A DNA stretch of 63,525 bases from an uncultured Lachnospiraceae bacterium (GCA_949740535.1 CATJHO010000116.1:1-63525); one strand, 5' to 3'; positions 9,049 to 17,565 are shown, counted from the stretch's first letter. Notes: generated from the letters alone by a model not told the origin. A program made the numbers and translations.

Positions 9049-10553
9049 ACCTTCTTATCCAAAACCACGGACTTTACGCCCAGCAGATCCGCTGTCTTCT
9101 CAAAAAGTCCGCCGTTATGCCCCACGCTCATGGCAAAATGATGGGTGGGAGCTTCCGCAAACCATTCGTCCATATAGGCATCCGGATCTTTGTGGAAGCG
9201 CACATGCGTCTGGGTGTTGCCAATGGTCATAATCTGGGCATTGGTCGCTTCTGCCTCTGTGATAATAAACTTCAGACGGCCATCCACGGTCTGGGTACAT
9301 CCCAGATTGGTAATAGCTCCTGTGCGGACCTTGGCCTCCACGGACACACCGGTTCCCTGCTTTCCATGATAGACGCCCAGACCGCGAAGAAGGGGTCTGC
9401 CCTGTGCAATGGCCAAGTGGAAGGGGCCGTCATGGCCAAGAAGGATGGTTCCTTCTATATAGTCTGTCACCACAATCTCACAGAAGGAGCCGCCTTTTCC
9501 CAGAATATCACAGATCTTCATGGCCAGACAGGTCTTCAGATCGCCCTCGCCCGCGCAGGGAATTCCTTTGGCTGTCAGCAGGGAATGGCCTACAATAAAT
9601 CCTGACTGCAGCTTCTCGTAATCCCCTTCCGGCGCTCCGTGATAATAGTAAGCCAAACCGTCCAGATTGTACTCCTTCACCAGCTTCTCCTGGGCCGCAG
9701 CCACTCTGGCCGACCAGTTCAGCTGTTCCTCTGTGGGCTTCTTGGCCAGCGGATCCGCTGAAACATCATCGCTGATCACAAAGAATTCCTCAATCTCTTT
9801 CCGCTTTTGTGCTGTCTCTTCATCGGTTACGCTTCGCAGCATCCGATCCAGATCACACATTTCCAACAGTTCAATATGTATCCCTGTCTGCGCCTGCAGC
9901 ATGGTATAATCCGAATAGAGATCCAGCATTCCGCTGTAATTATTCCCCAGGAATCCAAACCGGCAGTACTGAAGGGCCGCCTTTACAGACGCTGCCTGCA
10001 CCCACTCCTTGATTTCCTTCCAGGCGCGCTTTGCCTCCGGACGCTTTGCCGTATTCTCATCCGTCACAGAAATCTCCGGCGTATAATCCATTCCCAGAAG
10101 TCCGTTGACACAGCGGTAAGCAATACCCGCACGGTTAAAGGCATTGGCTGTTTCCGGTGCCGGACAGGCGCCGCAGTGGGCCAGCCACTCTCCGGTAGAG
10201 GTCTGAAGATAATTGATCTGTGCAGCAGGCTGAAGATTCAATACTACAGTGGGCGCTTTACAGATCTGATGTACCGGCAGAATGGAGGCGCTGGTCACAT
10301 AGGTTCCCGAATGGGCCAGTATCAGATCTACACCCTTTTCATTGAAGAATTCGCCGCACCTTCTTCCCTCTTCCTCACAGTCTACCAGACCATAAAAATA
10401 AACCTCTGCGTCCATCTCCTTCACTTTCTTCTCAATGAACCTGCCATACTCCAGCATTCTGTCATGCAGCCCCTGAAATTGATTCCAGTAAGCCTTAAGC
10501 CCCATGGTGTAAATTCCGATCCTTGCCTTTCTTACCGCCTTTAACTTTTCCAT
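9045..10553 (-). CDS. L-fucose/L-arabinose isomerase family protein
   Basis: The 502-residue protein belongs to the ketol-isomerase family that includes L-fucose and L-arabinose isomerases, cytosolic metal enzymes that turn an aldose into a ketose. Family features are the N-terminal Rossmann-like half (RIGIYTMGLKAYWNQF, DLILAHSGTYVTS), KTCLAMKICDILGKGG, and a C-terminal substrate half with FIITEAEATNAQ and HHFAMSVGHN, whose histidines bind metal. The start has AAGGAGAAGG upstream and its own promoter at 10633-10664. It is not RhaA, which is present separately, so it probably handles a second deoxy- or pentose sugar met together with rhamnose. The true substrate is unknown. Confidence 0.85.
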   Translation of the reverse strand: MEKLKAVRKARIGIYTMGLKAYWNQFQGLHDRMLEYGRFIEKKVKEMDAEVYFYGLVDCEEEGRRCGEFFNEKGVDLILAHSGTYVTSASILPVHQICKAPTVVLNLQPAAQINYLQTSTGEWLAHCGACPAPETANAFNRAGIAYRCVNGLLGMDYTPEISVTDENTAKRPEAKRAWKEIKEWVQAASVKAALQYCRFGFLGNNYSGMLDLYSDYTMLQAQTGIHIELLEMCDLDRMLRSVTDEETAQKRKEIEEFFVISDDVSADPLAKKPTEEQLNWSARVAAAQEKLVKEYNLDGLAYYYHGAPEGDYEKLQSGFIVGHSLLTAKGIPCAGEGDLKTCLAMKICDILGKGGSFCEIVVTDYIEGTILLGHDGPFHLAIAQGRPLLRGLGVYHGKQGTGVSVEAKVRTGAITNLGCTQTVDGRLKFIITEAEATNAQIMTIGNTQTHVRFHKDPDAYMDEWFAEAPTHHFAMSVGHNGGLFEKTADLLGVKSVVLDKKV

Positions 10554-10632
10554 GTTTCCTTCTCCTTTCCCAAATCCTGCTGTAAGCCGTCAATCTGCCC
10601 GCCTGCAGGTAATGTACAAGTATATTGTTTTG

Positions 10633-10664
10633 CTGTTATTTCTATCTGTCATCTATTATAACAG
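10633..10664 (-). promoter_or_regulatory. Promoter and dyad operator of the second sugar isomerase
   Basis: On the minus strand TGTTATAAT forms an extended -10 (plus 10655-10660 for TATAAT). CTGTTAT at plus 10633-10639 and ATAACAG at 10658-10664 form a 7-bp inverted repeat around it. The inner 19 bases (10646-10664) match the rhaB promoter motif at 4479-4498 almost base for base, suggesting a common regulator. Confidence 0.6.
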
Positions 10665-10780
10665 CTGGTTTCTGCGATTACATCCCATTTCATTGTTGTA
10701 AAATAACACTTTCTTGCGGTGCATCATCCTTTACACAGATTTCTTTCATTCCAATGCCCGCAAAAGAGAATATAAGAAAA

Positions 10781-10835
10781 GAAGGCTGTCAGAATCAGAG
10801 GTTTCATACACCCTTTGGTTTCTGTAACAGCCTTC
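10781..10835 (-). terminator. Terminator after rhaM
   Basis: GAAGGCTGT and ACAGCCTTC form the base of a stem with further inner pairing. T-rich runs follow on both strands (minus CTTTTCTT, plus TCTTTTTTC). It lies just past the rhaM stop codon. Confidence 0.75.
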
Positions 10836-10843
10836 GTCTTTTT

Positions 10844-11155
10844 TCAATCCAAATGAAACAGAGGTTTCAAATCATGGCATACCGGACTGTTATCCGGATT
10901 GGTTTCCATAATATCCGCCATAAAATCCCACCATTTCCGGTTGATGGCCGTATCCGCCCCTTTGCTCCAGAGCTCCTCATCCTCTATCTCAATGCAGCCA
11001 AACAGCACCAGCGTTTCCGGGTCCAGAGCGATGGTATAGTTTCTGCCGCCATGCGTATGAATCATATCAATCATCTCCGGCCACAGCTGGTTGTGGCGCT
11101 TCTCATATTCAGCTTCCATTCCTGGATACAATTTCATCTTAAAAGTTTTAATCAT
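10844..11155 (-). CDS. rhaM: L-rhamnose mutarotase
   Basis: The 103-residue protein matches RhaM/YiiL, a small dimeric ferredoxin-fold enzyme that interconverts alpha- and beta-L-rhamnopyranose, speeding supply to the isomerase. Family features are KLYPGMEAEYEKRHNQLWPEM at the N-terminus with the catalytic His, NYTIALDPETLVLFGCIEIED, and the Trp-rich AINRKWWDFMADIMETNPDNSP near the end. It follows the ABC transporter operon in the same direction, but a terminator and two tandem repeats lie between. The ribosome site (TAGGAG) is the terminal part of the proximal repeat. Confidence 0.96.
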   Translation of the reverse strand: MIKTFKMKLYPGMEAEYEKRHNQLWPEMIDMIHTHGGRNYTIALDPETLVLFGCIEIEDEELWSKGADTAINRKWWDFMADIMETNPDNSPVCHDLKPLFHLD

Positions 11156-11169
11156 CTGCTTTTTCTCCT

Positions 11170-11277
11170 ATTCCAGTTCCGCAGTCCCCCTCTCAGCACA
11201 TCTTTTTACAGAACTATTTCCGGCCGTTAAATGCCGTCCGTAAATCGTTCTATGTGCTTCGGGGGAACTGCTGTTTT
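11170..11277 (-). repeat. Intergenic repeat element, tandem copy 1 (next to rhaM)
   Basis: This is a well-preserved copy. On the minus strand it starts AAACAGCAGTTCCCCC, passes through GATTTACGGACGGCATTTAA, CGGCCGGAAAT and TTCTGTAAAA, and ends CTGCGGAACTGGAATAGGAG. The outer parts pair (AGCACAT..GGGGG with CCCCC..ATGTGCT), giving a long hairpin. The last bases are the Shine-Dalgarno of rhaM. It is about 95% identical to the next copy, at a period of 110 bp. Confidence 0.85.
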
Positions 11278-11279
11278 TT

Positions 11280-11387
11280 ATTCCAGTTCCGCAGTTTCCC
11301 TCTCAGCACATCCTTTTACAGAACCATTTCCGGCCGTTAAATGCCGTCCGTAAATCGTTCTATGCGCTTCGGGGGAACTGCTGTTTT
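11280..11387 (-). repeat. Intergenic repeat element, tandem copy 2
   Basis: This repeats 11170-11277 at a 110-bp offset with a handful of substitutions. On the minus strand it ends CTGCGGAACTGGAATAAAAAAC, so the copy not adjacent to a gene lacks the GGAG ribosome site. It is preceded by the terminator at 11394-11424. Confidence 0.85.
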
Positions 11388-11424
11388 AAAAAAGATGGGA
11401 CTGTCATTTCCAGCCAGCCCCATC
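11388..11424 (-). terminator. Terminator after the rhamnose-binding protein gene
   Basis: On the minus strand GATGGGGCTG and CAGTCCCATC form a stem followed by TTTTTT. It lies about 48 bases after the stop codon of the binding protein. Partial read-through would be needed for rhaM to be expressed from the transporter promoter. Confidence 0.8.
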
Positions 11425-11471
11425 TCCATCAACTATTCATATGCGTTCAATCTGAGTTTTACCTGTCAGAC

Positions 11472-12593
11472 TTAGTATACAGTCTTCCACTCTTCGATGT
11501 TTTCCGGTGTGAATGCGAACGGAGGTCCAACGATGATTTCTGTACCGCCGTCAGCAGCCTCAACGATCTCATACTCGCCCATGTCTCCAGCGGTGAACTT
11601 CTCACCGGCTGCTCCTGTAATGTCGCCATTTACCAGAGCTACGCTTGTGTAAGCGCCAAGACGTCCTACATCAATGGGGTTCCACAGATACATGTAGGGG
11701 CATACCTTATCTTCGCCAACATAGTCAGCCATCTCAGAGGGAAGTCCAAGACCGGTCAGCTTTACTTCGGAAGCCTTGTCCTGAAGCACGCCTGCTGCTG
11801 CCATGATACCTACTGTCGTAGGAGCGCAGATAACCTTCAGATCCGGATAGTTGGTTAAGAGTGCCTGTGTCTGGTCTACAGACTTCTGGTACTCGTCATC
11901 GCCGTAAGCAACTTCTACCAGCTCCAGTCCCTTATAAGCATCGCCTTCCATAACCTTCTTCATTGCATCGATCCATGCATTCTGGTTGGATGCCTGAGAG
12001 GTTGCGGAAAGGATCGCCCACTGACCTTCTCCACCGGACAGATCCAGAACTGCATCCATCAGAGTCTGGCCGATGATCTCGGTACCAGCCTGATTTACGT
12101 GGGTCAGACGGCTTGCTGCGTTTACTGTGGAGTCCAGAGAAATAATCTTGATTCCCTTGGATGCTGCCTGCTCGCAAACGGGCTGCAGAGCATCGTTGTC
12201 ATTTCCTGCAATTGCGATAGCGCTTACATTCTGGGAAATCAGCTCGTTGATTACGGTAATCTGTGCATCTGCGGTAGCTGCTTCCGGATGTCTTACGATA
12301 ATCTGATCTGCAGAATATCCCATAGCCTTCATAGCTTCCTCAAAACCGGATGCCTCTCTCTCATTGTAGGGGTTGCCGGATGCCTTGGTTACAATTGCAA
12401 AGGTTCCTGCGCCTGCTGCCGAAGCATCTGCATCTCCGCCTTCGTTTTCTGCCGGAGCTTCTGTTTCACCAGCACCGTCTCCTTCGGTCTGAGCCGGTGC
12501 TGCCGGAGCTTCTGCTTCCTTGGAACCACAGCCTGCCAGTACTGCTGCAAGCATGCTGACTGAAAGTAATACGCTTAATACTTTTCTCTTCAT
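11472..12593 (-). CDS. Sugar ABC transporter substrate-binding lipoprotein, probably rhamnose
   Basis: The 373-residue precursor has a lipoprotein signal peptide, MKRKVLSVLLSVSMLAAVLAGCGS, with cleavage before Cys22. A low-complexity Ala/Glu/Gly/Pro linker tethers it to the membrane. The mature part is a periplasmic-binding-protein-like fold of the ribose/rhamnose type (FAIVTKASGNPYNEREASGFEEAM, ISQNVSAIAIAGNDNDALQPV, IKIISLDSTVNAA). It is the last gene of the ATPase-permease-permease-binding protein operon, and the rhamnose genes around it point to L-rhamnose as ligand. The ATG at 12593 has GGGAGGA upstream. Confidence 0.93.
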   Translation of the reverse strand: MKRKVLSVLLSVSMLAAVLAGCGSKEAEAPAAPAQTEGDGAGETEAPAENEGGDADASAAGAGTFAIVTKASGNPYNEREASGFEEAMKAMGYSADQIIVRHPEAATADAQITVINELISQNVSAIAIAGNDNDALQPVCEQAASKGIKIISLDSTVNAASRLTHVNQAGTEIIGQTLMDAVLDLSGGEGQWAILSATSQASNQNAWIDAMKKVMEGDAYKGLELVEVAYGDDEYQKSVDQTQALLTNYPDLKVICAPTTVGIMAAAGVLQDKASEVKLTGLGLPSEMADYVGEDKVCPYMYLWNPIDVGRLGAYTSVALVNGDITGAAGEKFTAGDMGEYEIVEAADGGTEIIVGPPFAFTPENIEEWKTVY

Positions 12594-12686
12594 TTTTTAC
12601 GTTCCTCCCGTCTAAAATTTTTAATAAATATGAATAGTTTTTATACAAAGCAGTTTCCTGCCTGGTACCATGTAAGAAAATAATTT

Positions 12687-13694
12687 TTATGCCGCCTTCT
12701 TCTGAATCTTCACCATGGAACGGATATTGGGCAGCATAACCGTTACAATCAGCAGGGCTCCGATGACTACCAGCATCAGCTGGGACGGAATATTGATAAG
12801 TCCCAGACCATACCGGAGCATTCCCACGATAAAGATTGCAAGAACCAGTCCGGGGAAATTTCCCTTTCCGCCGTCGGTACTGAATCCGCCCAGCACCGCC
12901 ATGGCGATTGCCTCCATCTCATAGCCTGTGGCAATGTCCGCACGGGTACTTCCCATCCGGGCCGCCAGGAAAACGGCTGTGACTGCCGCAAAGGTTCCTG
13001 TAAGCGTAAACACAATCATCCGGATCTGCTGTACCTTAATCCCCGCATACTCTGCCGCCAGCTTATTGGCGCCGATGGCGTAGAGTCTTCTTCCAAAACA
13101 GGTCTTATGAAGCACAAAAGCAAATACTGCCGCGCAGATAATGAAACACAGTAACATAATCGGTACAATTCCCAGCTTGCCCCAGTACAAATCGGAGAAC
13201 CATTTTACAGTAGACAGACCGCCTCTGGCCTCATCGCCAAGCATGGCCTCTGCGATTCCCCGGAAGAGAATCTGGGTTCCCAGTGTAACAATCATGGGCG
13301 CAAGCTCTGTAAATCTGGTAAGAATCAGTCCGTTAACGGCTCCGCATATGGTTCCGGTCAGGAGGCAGATGAGCACGCAGGCGCCCATGGGCACTCCCAG
13401 ATTGTAACAGTACGCCAGCATAACCGCAGAGAGACAGGCGGTGGAGCCTACGGAAATATCAATGTCTCCCAGCACCAGAATGTATGCCATCGGCAGTGCC
13501 ACAAAGGCTTTCTCCAGGAAGGAATTGGTGGCGTTCAAAAGTCCCTCGCCGCTTAAGTAATACTGGGAAAGATTAGCGTTCATAAGATTGATTCCGATAA
13601 AGAGAATCACCAGCAGCCATTCCCATTTTAAAAAGAATATTTTCCAGGAAAACTTCTGTTCCGCAATTATTGTTCTGCCTGATTTGGTGGCCAT
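12687..13694 (-). CDS. Sugar ABC transporter permease (second permease)
   Basis: This 335-residue membrane protein of the BPD_transp_2 family (RbsC/RhaP/RhaQ group) has about 9-10 hydrophobic helices. It carries the family's motifs GDIDISVGSTACLSAVMLA near residue 110 and the EAA-like loop ATGYEMEAIAMAVLGGFSTDGGKG near 245, which contacts the ATPase. Its ATG overlaps the TAA of the preceding permease gene (TAATG), so translation is coupled. The two permeases probably form a heterodimeric channel. Confidence 0.93.
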   Translation of the reverse strand: MATKSGRTIIAEQKFSWKIFFLKWEWLLVILFIGINLMNANLSQYYLSGEGLLNATNSFLEKAFVALPMAYILVLGDIDISVGSTACLSAVMLAYCYNLGVPMGACVLICLLTGTICGAVNGLILTRFTELAPMIVTLGTQILFRGIAEAMLGDEARGGLSTVKWFSDLYWGKLGIVPIMLLCFIICAAVFAFVLHKTCFGRRLYAIGANKLAAEYAGIKVQQIRMIVFTLTGTFAAVTAVFLAARMGSTRADIATGYEMEAIAMAVLGGFSTDGGKGNFPGLVLAIFIVGMLRYGLGLINIPSQLMLVVIGALLIVTVMLPNIRSMVKIQKKAA

Positions 13695-14695
13695 TACATT
13701 TCCCTCCTTTTCAGATTGTTCTTATCCATGGTTCTCTGAGCCAGTACGTTCAGGATCACTGCTGCCAGAATAATCAGTCCCTTAATACCGTTCTGCCAGA
13801 ACTGGGATACGCCAATCAGCGGAAGGGCTTTGCCGATGATAGCAATGGTCAGAGAACCCAGCATAACGCCCACTACCGATCCTCTTCCTCCGGTCAGGCT
13901 TACGCCTCCTACCACACAGGCGGCAATGACATCCATCTCAATACCCGTTGCCATATCGCCCTGGGCCGACTTGTAAAGAGAGGTCCAAAGAGCACCGCCC
14001 AGACCGCAGAGGAGCCCCATCAGGGTATAAACGCCGATTTTCACGTTGTCAATGTTGATACCGGACACAGCTGCCGCCTCTGCATTGGAACCTACCGCAT
14101 ACACCCGGCGCCCGACTGTCGTCCATTTCATTACAATATAGAAAATAATATAAATGTAAATGGTCACGGCAATCATATTGTTTACAAGCCCCAAGCCCAG
14201 ATATTTGGTAAGGGCAAAGTTCTTGAAGCTGTCTGTAAACTGATAGGCTGCCACCCACTGGCTGTGGGCAATCAGATAGGTAAGGCCCCGGTAGATATTC
14301 ATAAAGCCCAGGGTACACACAATGGGCGGAACCTTTCCCTTGGAAATCACCAGTCCGATTACCAGTCCCAGACCGGCTCCGATGGCTATGGAAACCAGGA
14401 ACGACACAGGGGTGGATATTACATAATCCCGCATCAGAAGTGCCGCTGCCATGCCGGAAAAGGCAAGAGTGGAGCCGATGGATATATCAATCCCGCCTGT
14501 GAGCAGTACACACATCATGCCCAGCGCCAGTATAAACGTAACTGCGTAGTTTCGGAACATCTCTTCCATAGTCCCCCCGGTCAGAAAGGACTGGTTGCGG
14601 ATCTGCACAAAGGCACATAAAAGAATCAGCACAATCACAAGGCTCATTTCACGGGAGCTGGTGATTGCTTTCCAATCAAATTTCTTCTTTTCCAT
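13694..14695 (-). CDS. Sugar ABC transporter permease (first permease)
   Basis: The protein has 333 residues of the same BPD_transp_2 family as its neighbour: many hydrophobic helices, the signature GGIDISIGSTLAFSGMAAALL near residue 70, and the coupling loop ATGIEMDVIAACVVGGVSLTGGRGS near 245. It starts MEKKKFDWKAIT at 14695 with GGAGG just upstream, 12 bases after the ATPase stop. The substrate is probably L-rhamnose, inferred from position. Confidence 0.93.
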   Translation of the reverse strand: MEKKKFDWKAITSSREMSLVIVLILLCAFVQIRNQSFLTGGTMEEMFRNYAVTFILALGMMCVLLTGGIDISIGSTLAFSGMAAALLMRDYVISTPVSFLVSIAIGAGLGLVIGLVISKGKVPPIVCTLGFMNIYRGLTYLIAHSQWVAAYQFTDSFKNFALTKYLGLGLVNNMIAVTIYIYIIFYIVMKWTTVGRRVYAVGSNAEAAAVSGINIDNVKIGVYTLMGLLCGLGGALWTSLYKSAQGDMATGIEMDVIAACVVGGVSLTGGRGSVVGVMLGSLTIAIIGKALPLIGVSQFWQNGIKGLIILAAVILNVLAQRTMDKNNLKRREM

Positions 14696-14707
14696 CTCTC
14701 CGCCCTC

Positions 14708-16213
14708 CTAATTCTTTGCTGCCTTGGATGATCTTGCCATGGCAAACTTCAATATGGATTCCTGCTCTGCCTCTTCCCTCTGCAGTTCTCCGGTAACTTT
14801 TCCTTCACACATAACCACAATCCGGTCAACCATACCCAGAATCTCAGGCATCTCAGAGGAAATCATAATAATGGCATATCCCTGCTGGGCCAGCTCGCCC
14901 ATGATTTCATAAATCTCTGCCTTCGCGCCTACGTCCACACCCTTGGTGGGCTCATCCAGGATAATTACCTTCAGATTGGATGCCAGAATCTTCGCCACTA
15001 CAATCTTCTGCTGGTTTCCGCCGGACAGGGAGCTTGCCTTGTCAAAAATGGTCACCGCTTTGGTATCCACGCGCTCTGCCAGCTCCTTGGCCTTTTCCCG
15101 TTCTGCTTTGTCATCGGTAAGGCCGTTCTTTCCAATACTTGCAATCTCGGTCAGCGTGATATTGCGGCCGATTCCCCAGTCCAGAATCAATCCCTGGTGC
15201 TGCCGGTCCTCCGGCAGAAGACCGATTCCCTGACGCAGAGCATCCGCAGGGTTCTTTACCGTAATCTCTTCTCCGTTCAGATACATCTTTCCGGAATCGT
15301 AATGCTCCACACCGTAAATGGTCTGAACGGTTTCCGTTCTTCCGGCTCCTACCAGTCCCGTCAGTCCCAGTATCTCTCCCTTGCGGACGCTGAAGCTTAC
15401 ATCCTTGAAATAACCGGTTCTCGTAAGCTTCTCTACCCGGAGTACCTCTTCCCCGATCTTCACCTCCGGCTTTGGATACATATCGCTGATCTCCCGGCCT
15501 ACCATGGCCCGGATCAGATCCGCATTGGTAATGCCATCCACATCATAACTGCCTATGTATTGGGAATCCCGGAACACAGTCACCCGCGTGGCCAGCCGGT
15601 ACATATCCTCAAACCGGTGGGAAATGAAAATCACCGACGCGCCGCCGTCCCGCAGCTTTTCTGTTATCTTGTAAAGCTGCTCTGATTCATTCTTGGTCAG
15701 GGCTGCCGTGGGCTCATCCATAATAATAATCCGGGCTTTCATGGAAATGGCTTTGGCAATCTCCACCATCTGCTGCTGCGCCACTGACAGAGCTCCCATT
15801 TCTGCTGTAGACTTAAAATCCGCATTTAATTCTTCCAGATAAGAATCTGCCAGCGCATGCATTTCCTTCCATTGGAGGATGCCGCGTTTCTTGATCTCAT
15901 GTCCCATGAAAATATTTTCTGTTACACTCAGATGAGGATATGCTGTCACATGCTGATAAATGGCTGCAATACCTGCTTTCTGTGCATCTTTGGGGCCTTT
16001 GAAATCAACCTTTTTCCCGTCCAGATACATTTCGCCCTCTTCAGCCTTATGTACGCCTGTGATGACTTTGATAAAGGTAGACTTACCCGCACCGTTCTCT
16101 CCCATCAGTGCATGGATCTCACCCGGCTTCAGTTGAAAGCTCACGCGGTCCAGAGCCTTAACGCCCGGAAAAATCTTGGTAATGCCTTTTAATTCCAGTA
16201 CATATTCCGACAA
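14708..16213 (-). CDS. Sugar ABC transporter ATP-binding protein with two ABC domains
   Basis: The 501-residue protein is of the RbsA/MglA/RhaT type: two fused nucleotide-binding domains. The first has a complete Walker A (GENGAGKSTFIKV, near residue 38), ABC signature LSVAQQQMVEIAK and Walker B IIIMDEPTAAL. The second (from about residue 255) has a degenerate Walker A, GLVGAGRTETV, as usual in this family, then LSGGNQQKIVVAK and VIILDEPTKGVD. The reading frame begins with TTG at 16213, six bases after GGAGGAG; there is no closer in-frame ATG before the conserved LELKGITK. It is the first gene of the importer operon with a promoter at 16264-16292. Confidence 0.94.
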   Translation of the reverse strand: MSEYVLELKGITKIFPGVKALDRVSFQLKPGEIHALMGENGAGKSTFIKVITGVHKAEEGEMYLDGKKVDFKGPKDAQKAGIAAIYQHVTAYPHLSVTENIFMGHEIKKRGILQWKEMHALADSYLEELNADFKSTAEMGALSVAQQQMVEIAKAISMKARIIIMDEPTAALTKNESEQLYKITEKLRDGGASVIFISHRFEDMYRLATRVTVFRDSQYIGSYDVDGITNADLIRAMVGREISDMYPKPEVKIGEEVLRVEKLTRTGYFKDVSFSVRKGEILGLTGLVGAGRTETVQTIYGVEHYDSGKMYLNGEEITVKNPADALRQGIGLLPEDRQHQGLILDWGIGRNITLTEIASIGKNGLTDDKAEREKAKELAERVDTKAVTIFDKASSLSGGNQQKIVVAKILASNLKVIILDEPTKGVDVGAKAEIYEIMGELAQQGYAIIMISSEMPEILGMVDRIVVMCEGKVTGELQREEAEQESILKFAMARSSKAAKN

Positions 16214-16263
16214 CTTTTTCTCCTCCCTGCATCATAATCTGTCTTTTGTCTCTTTCTACTTAA

Positions 16264-16292
16264 ATTATATGATCTGGTATTTTTGGAAACAA
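16264..16292 (-). promoter_or_regulatory. Promoter of the sugar ABC importer operon
   Basis: On the minus strand TTGTTT (plus 16287-16292) and TATAAT (plus 16264-16269) are 17 bases apart. It lies 50 bases before the TTG start. The divergent AraC gene has its own promoter at 16560-16588. Confidence 0.7.
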
Positions 16293-16377
16293 TGGTAATA
16301 TCTTTTGATTCAGGGTAAATTTGTTCATTTTCTGGATATGCAGCATCATTTGAAGTGTGCAGCGCTGTAAAATGGAC

Positions 16378-16527
16378 GCCCAGGGAATATTCGTAAGGCT
16401 GCCGGGACCCGCTTCCGCTCCATTCAAACGCAGCGGTACTAAATTCACACTGCGCCCTTTGGGCTTGTGTTCATTAAGTACCGGCGTTTTCATAGGTTCC
16501 CTGCGGCCTTACGAATATTCTCTGGGC
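16378..16527. repeat. 150-bp imperfect palindrome in the divergent promoter region
   Basis: The outer arms, GCCCAG.GAATATTCGTAAGG (from 16378) and its complement ending at 16527, pair over about 32 bases with four mismatches. Inner arms GGTACT.AA..CACAC..GCCC pair again around a CCCTTTGGG centre, so nearly the whole 150 bp folds into one hairpin. It fills most of the gap between the importer operon and the divergent AraC gene. It encodes no convincing protein. It could be a small non-autonomous element or a regulatory structure. Confidence 0.7.
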
Positions 16528-16559
16528 TCGAATTGAGGCTGCTGCTTTACCCGGATTTA

Positions 16560-16588
16560 TTGACAGGGTAAGGGGAATGCTTTAGAAT
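16560..16588 (+). promoter_or_regulatory. Promoter of the divergent AraC regulator
   Basis: TTGACA (16560-16565) and TAGAAT (16583-16588) are separated by exactly 17 bases, 48 bases upstream of the ATG at 16636. It is close to the housekeeping consensus. Confidence 0.85.
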
Positions 16589-16635
16589 GTGGTTGGACAA
16601 AGCTGTTGTTTTTGTACTTATTGAGGATTGAATTC

Positions 16636-17547
16636 ATGACGTATGTACCGGAAAATCAATACAGGGAGCGGGCCGATTACACCTGGAGCCAGGACTCCAT
16701 CCGCTTTATCAATACGCCTGCCCGGTCTGCCAGACAGACTTTTTTCTATGTGCAGGAAGCGGGGTTTTTCCGTACCTCGCCGCCTTACTTTACGGAGCGG
16801 GTGAATATGAACAGCTTTCTGGTGTTTTATACTCTGTCCGGACGGGGCCTTTTGAGGTATCTGGGAGAGTCTTACGATCTGATGCCTGGGTCTGCGGCTT
16901 TTATCAACTGTATGAATCCCCATTACTACGAATGCCCTTCGGGTGAAAACTGGGAATTTTTATGGCTGCATTTTAACGGGCCTGCCGCCCTGGGGTATTA
17001 TGAGGAATTTATTAAGAATCATTTTCGGATTTTAACAGAACTGGATTCGGCATTTATGGAGCATACCCTTCAGCGGATCCTTTCGCTTACCCAGAACCGG
17101 GATCTCCATTCGGAAATTCTTGTCTCCGGGCTGATTGTGGAACTCTTAACTCAGCTGCTGATCGCCAACAGTACGGAGAATCTCAGTCCGGGAGCCATGC
17201 CGGAGTATCTGAAGGGTATTCTTAAGAAGCTGGAAAATCATTTTAATGAACCCCTCAGTCTGGACCTTTTATCCGGAGAGTTCGGCGTCAGCAAATACTA
17301 TCTCTCCAGAGAGTTTAAGCGCTATATGGGCATTCCTCTGAATGAGTATCTGATTGTGCTGCGCATTAACCACGCCAAAGAGCTTCTGAGGTATTCCCCG
17401 GACATGACGGTTGAGCAGATTGCCTTTGCCTGCGGCTTCCGCCATGTGAGTCATTTTATCAATCTTTTTAAACGGCATGAAAAGAGTACCCCCCTTCAGT
17501 ACCGGAAATCCTGGGCCGGGACGGAGCTTCCGAAAGGCTGCCGGTAG
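16636..17547 (+). CDS. AraC-family regulator divergent from the importer operon
   Basis: The protein has 303 residues, with an N-terminal cupin-like domain (FLVFYTLSGRGLLRYLGESYDLMPGSAAFINCMNPHYYECP) and a C-terminal double helix-turn-helix (LSLDLLSGEFGVSKYYLSREFKR; MTVEQIAFACGFRHVSHFINLFKRHEKSTPLQYRK). The start at 16636 follows GAGG by 9 bases; an upstream ATG at 16606 has no ribosome site. Divergent placement next to the importer and a strong promoter suggest it controls the importer in response to sugar. It converges on the gene at 17632-18864, with a hairpin at their junction. Confidence 0.92.
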   Translation: MTYVPENQYRERADYTWSQDSIRFINTPARSARQTFFYVQEAGFFRTSPPYFTERVNMNSFLVFYTLSGRGLLRYLGESYDLMPGSAAFINCMNPHYYECPSGENWEFLWLHFNGPAALGYYEEFIKNHFRILTELDSAFMEHTLQRILSLTQNRDLHSEILVSGLIVELLTQLLIANSTENLSPGAMPEYLKGILKKLENHFNEPLSLDLLSGEFGVSKYYLSREFKRYMGIPLNEYLIVLRINHAKELLRYSPDMTVEQIAFACGFRHVSHFINLFKRHEKSTPLQYRKSWAGTELPKGCR

Positions 17548-17565
17548 ATTCCTGCCGCCTTTCGG
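17530..17565. terminator. Hairpin between convergent genes
   Basis: CCGAAAGGCTGCCGG and CCTGCCGCCTTTCGG pair over 15 bp with two mismatches around the AraC stop codon. No T-tract follows, so factor-independent termination is uncertain. Confidence 0.5.
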
